Of a stretch of 64,000 bases of DNA, positions 34,883 to 44,173 are shown one piece after another. The translations under genes were made by a program, and so were the position numbers. This DNA comes from Zopfochytrium polystomum. Its lineage: Eukaryota > Chytridiomycota > Chytridiomycetes > Chytridiales > Chytridiaceae. The DNA lies in assembly GCA_025765615.1 (NCBI GenBank), contig JAIVFJ010000004.1:62001-126000 (forward strand). The letters run 5' to 3'. Every line of letters begins with the position of its first letter. Position 1 is the stretch's first letter. The notes under the pieces are model-generated. The model ran no database searches and was not told the DNA's origin. It was given only the letters and a program-made list of their open reading frames with translations.

Positions 34883-35905
34883 CGTACGTGCGCGTCGCGC
34901 CCAAGCCAGCAGATCCCAGCCCCACCACCTGCACGCCCCCACCAAAACGCGCCCACAACTGTTCACCCACAACTTCCTGCTCTGCTAGATTCACTCATTC
35001 TGGACTCGATTGAACCGACCACGCATGCTCAGTACGCTGTTGCAGCAGGGCACTGGCACTCCTTTTCGAACCTATCCAACTTTGACAACACCATTACACC
35101 AGAGCGAGTTGCACTTTTTGCAGCCCACCTATTTTCCCAAGGTTACAGCTACTCTACGATCCGAACTTACATCTCTGGCGTTGGCACTTTACTTGGTGGT
35201 ACACATTGGCCTGAGGTCCGCTCCCACCCACGTGTGGTCCGCGCCCTTGCTGGAATTAGAAAACGAACAGCAGCCGAAAGTCCGACAGCAATTCCATTTC
35301 CCCCTCTGCCCACAGTACCCATCACCACCTCTGACCTGCACCACCTTGCAAACTTGCTGCTGCGTACCAACCCACACAGACCGCTCATCCTCGCTCTCGC
35401 GACCATAGCCTTCTCTGCACTCCATCGCCTTGCTGAACTACTTGACACGCATGACCAGGTCCCATCCCATCGCAGAATCCAACTGGACTCAGTCAATATC
35501 ACCGCTCTCGGACTCACCTACCATCTCCCTTACACCAAAGTGGACCGGTTTGGACAAGGACAAATGGTCTTTCTTCCATTCAACTCCACCAACGATCTCA
35601 GCACAGATCCTATCATCCGACTTCAACGCTATATCCAACACCGCCCACCTTCCGACAACCCCACCCTCTTCCTACGATGCGACGGCTCGATCCCCACCAA
35701 GTCATGGTTCCTATCTGTCCTCCAATCCACTCTCGGACCCACTTTCACCGGCAAGTCTTTCCGCTCTGGTGGCGCGACATTCCTCGCCGAGCAAGGGCAC
35801 CCAGCGTCTTACATCATGCAACGCGGGCGTTGGTCCTCCTCCGCATGGAAACTCTACATTCAGAACCAACCTACACTTGCCCACCTACAACTCAATGTCC
35901 ACTGA
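34883..35905 (+). mobile_element. DIRS-type tyrosine recombinase
   Basis: Same frame as the RT/RNase H part, directly after its TAA, and open for 340 codons to the TGA at 35903-35905. The N-terminal core-binding part reads THAQYAVAAGHWHSF and SYSTIRTYISGVG. The catalytic part has the first Arg in FSALHRLAELL, then GKSFRSGGATFLAEQGHP with the second Arg, GRWSSSAWKLYIQ with Trp in the usual second-His position, and the nucleophilic Tyr. The position often held by His before S-x-R is Lys here. The frame is intact, unlike the RT part, but has no Met at its beginning. An overlapping frame starts with Met at 34869, so expression may involve a shift, as ORFs overlap in DIRS elements. Confidence 0.82.
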
Positions 35906-35993
35906 CCATCTCTTTCCTCTCTCTTCTCTCTCTCTCCCAGGGCTTCGCACTGGGCACCGGTTGGCGCACTCCATACTGACGTGGGGTGCCCCC

Positions 35994-35998
35994 TGGGA
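35994..35998 (+). other. Left target-site duplication TGGGA
   Basis: The 5 bp immediately before the 5' LTR equal the 5 bp after the 3' LTR (41215-41219). A 5 bp duplication is typical of Ty3/gypsy integrases. Confidence 0.92.
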
Positions 35999-36306
35999 TG
36001 TTATGAATCACCCTCTGGAACCTTCTGGAACCTTCTAGAACATTCCTTCATGGAACCTTGTGGAACCTTCTGGAACCTTCTTTGCTTTCCTGACTTGTCT
36101 TGTTGTCATTGGTATCATTGGTATCATTGTATTACTAATTGCTCTTTCTGGAACTTTCTTGGAGTCTTGACAAGGAACACTCTCAAAAGGTATAAAAGGG
36201 GGATGGGGGACCTGTCCCATCCCTCAAGTGAATTATTGTTTCCAATACAATCATCACTCCTCTCAGTTCCTTGTCTGCCTTGTCCTGTCCTGCCCTGTTC
36301 CTGACA
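35999..36306 (+). repeat. 5' LTR of chromovirus (308 bp)
   Basis: Starts TGTTATGAATCACC and ends CTGTTCCTGACA (TG...CA). By eye it is identical to the 3' LTR at 40907-41214, which means recent insertion. It has a direct repeat series of GGAACCTTCT near its start and a tandem TGGTATCAT. The promoter lies at its centre. Confidence 0.97.
36191..36236 (+). promoter_or_regulatory. LTR core promoter and predicted transcript start
   Basis: A TATAAAAGG box at 36191-36199 is followed 35 bp later by AAGTGAATTAT (36226-36236). Those 11 nt are the exact complement of the presumed primer-binding site after the LTR, so the transcript is predicted to start at 36226. Box position is directly seen; the start site is inferred from the complementarity. 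Confidence 0.72.
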
Positions 36307-36308
36307 TC

Positions 36309-36319
36309 ATAATTCACTT
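36309..36319 (+). other. Predicted self-priming primer-binding site
   Basis: ATAATTCACTT, two bases after the 5' LTR, is the exact reverse complement of 36226-36236 in the LTR, and the match stops at 11 nt on both sides. Tf1 of fission yeast and its relatives prime reverse transcription with the first 11 nt of their own mRNA, instead of a tRNA. There is no TGG-type tRNA 3'-end complement here. Confidence 0.75.
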
Positions 36320-36346
36320 CACCCTCTCCCACTACTCTCTGCCATC

Positions 36347-39300
36347 ATGTCTGACCCAAACAACACCTTCCCTGATGCAACTGCCTTCCAAGCCTTGATG
36401 GACCAATTACAAGCCCTTTCAAGACAGACACACCAACTTCAAGAACAAGTCCTTCACCAGCAGCACCAGCTTCAACAACAACTTCACCAACAAGAACATC
36501 AAGCTCTTCCCCTGCCTCAAGCCAACCAAGCAAGAGAGCCCAAGGTTCCCAGCCCTGACAAGTTCACTGGGCTGGCCAAAGACCTTAGGAACTTCATGGC
36601 CACTGTGGAGAATGTCATCCTTCTCCAACCTTCAAGATTTCCCAGTGAGCAAGTCAAGGTTCTTTTCACAAGCACCCTCCTGTCTGGTCAAGCTCAATCA
36701 TGGTACAGATCTCTCCCAAGCACACCCACCACCCTGCAAGAGCTCTGGGAGGGGCTGGAAGCTACCTTTGGTGACCCCTACGCATCTTGGACAGCAAGAT
36801 CCAAGCTCAAGCATATCAAGCAAGGAAAGCAATCTTGTGTGGCCTACACCAACCAATTCAAGCAACTAGCCAGAGACTCTGGATACAATGATGCAGCTCT
36901 GATGGAGCTGTACCATGATGGTCTCCATGAGTCTATCCAAGACATGCTCTCCCAGTCTCTGCACATCCCTGAGACCTTGGAAGAGTACATTCTCCTTGCC
37001 ATCAAGATTGACAACAGACTCTACTCCAAGAGGCTGAAGCAAAGACAAGTAGGAACTACATCAAGACCTACCCCAGTTCCTCAAGCTCTCACAGTTCCTG
37101 AACCCATGCAAGTGGATGCAGTTGAGACACTTCCTAAGGGTCCTCTGAGCCAAGAGGAGAAAACAAGGAGGGCCCAGCAGGGACTGTGTTTTTTACTGTG
37201 GCTCCAAGGAGCATGCTGTCAAGGACTGCCCAAGGAAGAAGCACCCAAACTCCCAGGTCCAGGCTCACTGAGGGGCAATTCCCTGGACCCTCCTCCAAGC
37301 TGCCCCTGTTTCATCACCACCACCAGCACCACAAACACCTCAGATTCCAAGCCCCACCAACTCACCATGGATGTCAAGATTCAACTCTCACCCAAGTCAA
37401 CCATCACAACCAAGGCCCTTATCGACTCTGGATCATCCTGCAACATCATTGATGCCACCCTTGCCAAGTCTTGTGCCATTCCTACGATCAAGAAATCCAC
37501 ACCCCTCAAGGTCCACTTTGCCAATCATGCTCTGTTCAAGGAAATCAGCCATGAAACCAAGCTAAACCTCCACATCCAAGACTTTCCACCATCCATGGTC
37601 AATCTGGAAGTATTGGATCTTGGCTCACCCACATTCTCTGTCATCCTGGGATTACCATGGCTGCAAGCCCAGAACCCTGCCATTGATTGGGTCACTGGTC
37701 AAGTCCAACCTCCACCAATTGGAACAGTCACCCAAAACTCAAGTCAAGCCTCCAAGTCTCATGCTCTCAAGCCCTTGATTCAAGATTCACAGCCAGCCAA
37801 GACTCCAGTTCCACAGTTCACAGTTCACAGTCAAGATTCAAGTAGAGCTCATAGAGCTCACAGTCATGGCCATGACTCTTGTTCACAGAACCCACAGTCA
37901 AAGATTCAAGTACCACAGTTCACAGTCCACATTCAAGATTCAAGTTCCACAGCTCACAGTCTTTGCCAAGAACAGAACTCTCAGTCAAAGATTCAAGAAT
38001 CACAGTTCCCAGTCAAGAATTCAAGCCCCACTGCTGAGGAGCACGACAACCTGGACCCATCAGACCTTTTGCTGGCATCCAAGCTACCAAAAGAATATCT
38101 CCCTTATGCTGATGTGTTTTCCAAGACCAAGGCAGACCTGCTACCAGCTCAGAGGCCTTATGACTGTGAAATCCCACTCAAGGATGAAACTTGCAGCCCA
38201 CCTTTCAAGCCACTGTACCACCTCTCTCCACCAGAAGCCAAGGCCCTCCAAGAATACATTGAAGAAATGCTGAACAAGGGATTCATCCAACCTTCCAAGT
38301 CACCAGCTGGAGCTCCCATCTTTTTTGTCAAGAAGAAGGATGGGGGACTGAGACCCTGTGTGGACTACAGAGATCTCAATGAGATGACAGTCAAGAACCG
38401 CTATCCACTGCCTCTCATCTCTGAATTACTGGACAAACTGAGCCATGCAAGGATATTTTCCAAGATTGACCTCAGAGGTGCCTACAATTTGGTCAGAATT
38501 AAGCCCCAGGATCAATGGAAGACTGCCTTCAGATGCAAATACGGTCACTTTGAGTACTTGGTTATGCCCTTTGGACTTACCAATGCTCCAGCTATTTTCC
38601 AAGGCATGATGAATGACATCTTCAGGGATATTCTGGACCTTTTTGTCATTGTCTACCTGGATGATATCCTGGTATTTTCATCTGACACTGCAAGCCATAT
38701 GGGACATGTCAAGACTGTCTTGGAGAGACTCAGACAGCATCACCTCTATGCAAAGCTGGAGAAGTGTGAATTCCACAAGACCTCCATTGAGTTTTTGGGG
38801 TTCATTGTGTCTGACAAAGGGATCTCCATGGCACCAGACAAGATCCAAACTATTCTTGAATGGAAGGCTCCAAATTCCATCAAGGATGTTCAAAGCTTCC
38901 TTGGATTTTGCAACTTCTACAGAACCTTCATTGCCAACTATTCTGCCATAGCCAAGCCTCTCACTGATCTCACCAAGAAGACCACCAAGTTTGAATGGAC
39001 CCCAGCAGCAGAGCAAGCCTGGCTAGCTCTTAAGACAGCAACCACAAGTGCACCACTCCTTAAGCATGTGGATCCCTTGCTTCCCTTCACCTTGGAAACT
39101 GATGCCTCAGACTATGCCCTTGGCGCTGTTCTGTCCCAGCCAAGCTCTCAGGACCCCTCTGCTCCTCTGCATCCAGTGGCATATTACTCCAGGAAGCTGA
39201 ACAGTGCTGAGTGTAACTACACAGTCCATGACAAGGAGTTGCTTGCAATTGTGGAAGCATTCAAATTCTGGAGACACTACTTGGCTGGTTCTAAAGGCAT

Positions 39301-40906
39301 CTCTGTCTATTCTGATCACAAGAACCTCACCTTCTTCAGGGCAAGGAGGTTGCTCAAGCAGAGGCATGCCAGGTGGGCTGAACTGCTCTCTGAGTATGAC
39401 TTTAAGCTGTGCTATTCTCCTGGCCACCTTAACACTGTGGCTGATGCCCTGTCAAGAAGAACAGACCTTGCACCTGAAGGGGGAGATGGTTTCACCCCAC
39501 CATCCAAGACACACCTTTCATTGCTTCCTGACAGTGTGTGGGCCCATGCTATTTCCAAGGACCCCAAGCCTCACAAGATTCAAATCAGCCAAGAAGAGGA
39601 AAAACTTGAGATACTCAAGACAAGGCATGATGCAGCAACAGCTGGACACCCAGGAGAGCACAAGACATATGAGCTTGTTTCCAGAGACTTCTACTGGCCA
39701 GGCATGAGGAAGTACATCAAGAACTATGTCAGCAGCTGTGAAACCTGTCAAAGAAACAAATCCAGCAGACACAAGCCCTATGGACTTCTGGAGCCCCTCC
39801 CAATTGCCATCAGCCCTTGGTCATCAATATCCATGGACTTCATTGTGAAACTGCCCCCATCCCATGGATTTGACTCTATCCTTGTTGTCATCTGCAGAAG
39901 GACAAAGTTGGCCCATTTCATCCCCTGCACTGAGAATATAGATGCACAAGGAACAGCAGACCTGTTTTTGCAGCACATATTCAGGCTCCATGGGCTGCCT
40001 CAGTCAATCGTCAGTGACAGAGGACCACAGTTCAGATCTCAATTTTGGAAAGCACTCACAGCAGCCCTTGGAATCAAGTCTCAACTGTCAACTGCTTATC
40101 ACCCTCAGACTGATGGACAAACAGAAAGAACAAACCAGACTCTGGAGCAGTATTTGAGGTGCTATGTCAGCTATCAACAGGATGATTGGCCCACCCTCCT
40201 TCCACTGGCAGAATTTGCTCTCAACAATTCTCTCCACTCAAGCACCCAGCTATCTCCTTTCTTTGCAACCTATGGCTTCAATCCAAGAGGAGATCTTCTG
40301 GGACAAGAGACCCTATCCAATGTCCAAGCTCCTGCTGCGGCTTCACACTTACATAAGCTCAAGATCATCAACTCCTTCCTGGACTCCACCCTGAAGCAAG
40401 CCCAAGAAGATGCCTCAAGATTTGCCAACACTCACAGAATGGACCATGACCTTGCTGTGGGTCAGCAAGTTTGGCTTCTGAGGAAGAACTTGCAGACCAA
40501 AAGACCAAGTCCCAAGCTAGACAACCTCAAGTTGGGTCCTTTCAAGATCTTGGAGCAAATCAATCCAGTCACCTTCAAGCTGGATCTCCCTGCGTCCATG
40601 AAGATCCACCCAGTTTTCCATGTCAGCCTTTTAGAGAAGTTTGTGGCCAATTCCATTCGAGGCAGAGTTGTTCCTCCTCCTCCTCCAGTTGAGGTAGAAG
40701 GTGAAGAGGAATTTGAGGTTGAACAAATCTTGGATGCCAAGTGGTTTGGAAGAACACTCAAGTTCCTTGTTAAGTGGAAAGGTTACTCAGATGCTGACAA
40801 CACCTGGGAGCCTGAGTCAAACCTCACTCACTGCCAAGACCTTCTGCTCGAGTTCAAGACCAGGTACCCCACCAAGTTGCAGAAGAGGCCTAAAAGGGGG
40901 AGATGA
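36347..40906 (+). mobile_element. Ty3/gypsy chromovirus Gag-Pol polyprotein
   Basis: A single 1519-codon frame. Gag occupies about residues 1-280, with the retrotransposon Gag core (WYRSLPSTPTTLQELWEGL) at about 117-205. Protease has ALIDSGSSCNII at about 357. RT spans about 640-810 with FSKIDLRGAY, MPFGLTNAPAIFQ and catalytic YLDD near 770. RNase H begins near 915 (ETDASDYALG). Integrase has an HHCC finger near 1100-1140 (HPGEHK ... CETCQRN) and the DDE core with MDF, SDRGPQF and Glu in DGQTERTNQ. A chromodomain lies at about 1454-1500 (FLVKWKGYSDADNTWEP). The Met chosen is 40 nt after the LTR. A six-T run at 37189-37194 displaces the zinc knuckle into the next frame. The stop abuts the 3' LTR, so the polypurine tract is coding. 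The element looks young and possibly active. Confidence 0.96.
40892..40906 (+). other. Polypurine tract
   Basis: The purine-rich AAAAGGGGGAGA directly before the 3' LTR is in the expected place for plus-strand priming. It doubles as the last codons of the polyprotein. Confidence 0.8.
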
Positions 40907-41214
40907 TGTTATGAATCACCCTCTGGAACCTTCTGGAACCTTCTAGAACATTCCTTCATGGAACCTTGTGGAACCTTCTGGAACCTTCTTTGCTTTCCTG
41001 ACTTGTCTTGTTGTCATTGGTATCATTGGTATCATTGTATTACTAATTGCTCTTTCTGGAACTTTCTTGGAGTCTTGACAAGGAACACTCTCAAAAGGTA
41101 TAAAAGGGGGATGGGGGACCTGTCCCATCCCTCAAGTGAATTATTGTTTCCAATACAATCATCACTCCTCTCAGTTCCTTGTCTGCCTTGTCCTGTCCTG
41201 CCCTGTTCCTGACA
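40907..41214 (+). repeat. 3' LTR of chromovirus (308 bp)
   Basis: Identical by eye to the 5' LTR and ending GACA directly before TGGGA at 41215-41219, the right copy of the target duplication. Confidence 0.97.
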
Positions 41215-41219
41215 TGGGA

Positions 41220-42128
41220 GGGAGAGAGAAATACATATCCTTAGCCCACAATCATTTCTGCTTCACCCTCTTCCTTCACCCTTCGGGATCTTCTCTGCGA
41301 TAGGAAGGAGTTGGTTGGAAGACTTTGGAGTTTTTAGGAAATTAGAAAGTTGCACATTTGCAAGTTGTCATGTTGCTCTGACTTCTTTGGCTGCTGGAAG
41401 GCACACAGCATATTTTTATGTCAACACTTGCTATTTGAAAAATGACAACCTATTGATAAGCTTTTGTTTTAGTCTGCAAGAAGACTTGCAAACTGCTCGA
41501 AGACAGCAACTCAAGAGGATTGATTCACTTCTGATTTTCTCCTCTTTGGTTGCTCTTGTCAGAGGAGGCAGCAGCTAAGGCTTCGTGGTTTGGTTCTGTT
41601 TGGGGGCCCCTTATCCTGATTATCTCCACTCCCGACGCTTGGTGGATGGGTGTGTCTGTTTGTCTGTCTTCTTTCAGAGGAGAAAGTTCCAAAGGACCGA
41701 TCGTTTTGCACCGCTGGTGATTGAATCGCGCGCTTTCCATCTCGCTTAACCGCACGGAGACACACCCTACGCCACGTCAAGATGACGCGACGTGACTCGA
41801 GCGATGCCGCCTCCGCCGCACCAAACACACATGCAAGCATGCCCGCGCGCCCCACGAATGAATGAATTCCAAACCCGCTGGTTTACCGTGAAACGCGTCG
41901 GTCGGTCGATTGCTGCTTTGCACCCACTGTCACACACACACACACACACACACACACGCATACACACACAACGCCCCTCGATCCCCACAACTCACCACTC
42001 GCAATTCTGCTGTCCTCGCACTACTCTCGCCCCCTTCACCCTTGGGCGCACTTGCCGCAGTCACAAGCAACCAAAGCAAGCAAGCACCACCTTTGACTGA
42101 ACCGCCGGCCCCCCCGCATCTCCTAACC
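41220..42128. other. Spacer between the chromovirus and the FAD monooxygenase
   Basis: The first part is presumably the right flank of the DIRS-type element. A CA dinucleotide tract lies at about 41931-41957 upstream of the monooxygenase start. No gene supported. Confidence 0.5.
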
Positions 42129-43501
42129 ATGAAAGTACTCATCGTGGGCGGAGGAATCGCCGGGCCAACCGTCGCACTCGCCCTCAAGCGTTCCGGGCAC
42201 GACGTCGAGCTCTTTGACCGAGAGCTCGACAACCTCGACGTCGGCGCAGGGCTTACCATCAAGGAAAACGGCTTGCGCGTTCTCCGCCGCCTCGGCCTCC
42301 TCCCCGCGGTCCTCGCGCACGGAATTCCATGCGACCGCTTCGAGATGGCCAACCTCGCCGGCTCCGAACTCTACGCGCGCTACCCCGTGTCCAACCGCGA
42401 CGGCCTCGTCACGGTCAACATTCTCCGCAGCACGCTCTGCCGCATCCTCGCCGAGGCCCTGGCCGCCGAGGGCGTGTACGTCCGGCGCGACAAGTACATT
42501 GTCGGCATCCGCCAGCCGCCGCGCGACGACGCGCGGCTGGGCGTCACGGCGTACTTTCGCGACGGCTCCTTCGCCACCGGCTGACATTCTCATCGGCGCC
42601 GACGGGGTGCACTCGTCCGTGCGCTCCATCCTCTTCCCCGACCTACCCGCCCGCGCGCGCCCCGTGCCCGCCGGCATCGTCGGCTACCTCGGAGTCTCGG
42701 ATTACGACCCGTGCGTCGAGTGGCCGTCGCGCGGGCTGCACTACTTCTCCGACAACGCCGCGGGGCGGTGCGCGATGCTGATGCCCGTGGCGGCGTCCGA
42801 GATCCACTGGGCGCTCTACGAGACCAAACCGGGCGACAGCAGCGACATTGCGCTCGACCGCTGGCAGCCGTTCTACAACCTCGCCGCCGAGCGCGCGCGG
42901 CTGTGCGGGCTCGCGGACCGCTGGGCGGTGCCCGCGGCGTTCGCGCCGCTGATCGTCGCCGCAAAGCGCATCATCCCGCTGTCGGTCCACGACCTGGACC
43001 CTCTGCCGCGGTGGCACCTGCGCAACTGCGTGCTGGTCGGCGACGCGAAGCAGGCGCTGCTGCCATTCATCGGGCAAGGGTCGAATGTGGCGCTCGAGGA
43101 CGCCGACGTGCTCGCCGCGCTGATCGACCGCGTGCCGCACGACCCGCAGCACCGCGTTCAAAATGTTCCATGAGGCGCGCAAGGCGCGCGTCAAGATGGT
43201 CGCCGACGCCGCCCGTCACCAGGGGAGGATGCAGTACGCGGGGTCGCCCGTCGCGTCCAAGATTGGGCACGTGGCGATGCGGTTCTTTGCCATGGTCGCG
43301 TCGCTCACGGGCGGGAACCTCAACTCGGAGGAGATCTTGGCGTACGACGGCCACGAGGTTGTCGAGCGTATGATGAGGAGGAAGGACGTGGCAGACAAGT
43401 TGGGCGTCGTATCGGCTGCCATCAGGAGGATGTCGGAGAAGAGCAAGAAGAAGAAGAATAAGAAGAAGGGGCAAGTTGCCGAAGAGTCGGTTGGGGCGTG
43501 A
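42129..43501 (+). CDS. FAD-dependent monooxygenase (salicylate-hydroxylase-like)
   Basis: A class A flavoprotein monooxygenase of 456 residues if one base is removed at 42579-42580 and one near 43150-43157. The N-terminus is a Rossmann fold, VLIVGGGIAGPTVALAL, then VELFDRE for FAD ribose binding. About residue 150 on is DILIGADGVHSSVR, the DG motif that contacts both FAD and NAD(P)H. The GD motif region reads CVLVGDAKQALLPFIGQG; the usual GDAAH is GDAKQ here. The C-terminus has a Lys-rich tail (KSKKKKNKKKG). Family members hydroxylate or epoxidise aromatic and other small substrates with NAD(P)H and oxygen. No signal peptide, so it is probably cytosolic. Without the two corrections the frame would end at the ATG-proximal third. 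Confidence 0.83.
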
Positions 43502-44173
43502 GCTGTTGTTGTTGTTGTTGTTGTTACTATTCGGACTGTACATAAATGGTAGATTCGCTCCACCCCTCTCTCTGCTGGTTATTATTTTGCCCTCTTTCGA
43601 CTCTCGCTTCATTTTATTGTGTTGCGCATGATATTGCTTTTGGTTTCCTTCCCCTCTGCACTGTTGGAATCACAAATCCAGCGACCAAAAACTTTAAATG
43701 TCAGCCTGACAATTCCCTTTGAGTCGAATAGTGCTCATCCTGACAATGAGTCGAATAGTGCTTGGATGCGAAAGTAACATGTTCGAAATGAGCTCTCTCC
43801 AACCAAGAGAACATATTCGCCGAGCATTACAAAGTATTCATCAGTAATCCACGACCCATTTGAAAATAGAGAGGAAAGAACGCCTCGCCCTGTTCGAGTT
43901 GTCACGGTCTAAGTGCGATCGACAGAGGCGTTGGCTGCATCGGGCGATGCCAGCGAAATGAGAACAAGAACAGTCGAAGACAAATGGGCGGGCAGACAGA
44001 ATATGGAGGCCGATTTTTTGTCTGTGTGCTCTGTTTCACTTTTCAACTGTCTGTCTGTCTGCCAGTCTGTCTGCGTGAGCGATGTCTAGATGTCTGTCGG
44101 ACACTGGCTCTCTGTCTGTCTACTGGCCGGTCTTCAATGTTGCTTTTGCCTTTTTGCGTTGCAGGAGATTGAC
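43502..44173. other. Intergenic spacer and probable 5' leader of the kinase gene
   Basis: A short direct repeat (GTCGAATAGTGCT, twice at about 43724-43766) and a CTGT-rich stretch near 44050-44125. A TTGCAG acceptor-like site at 44159-44164, just before the kinase Met, suggests a 5' UTR intron. No other gene seen. Confidence 0.45.
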
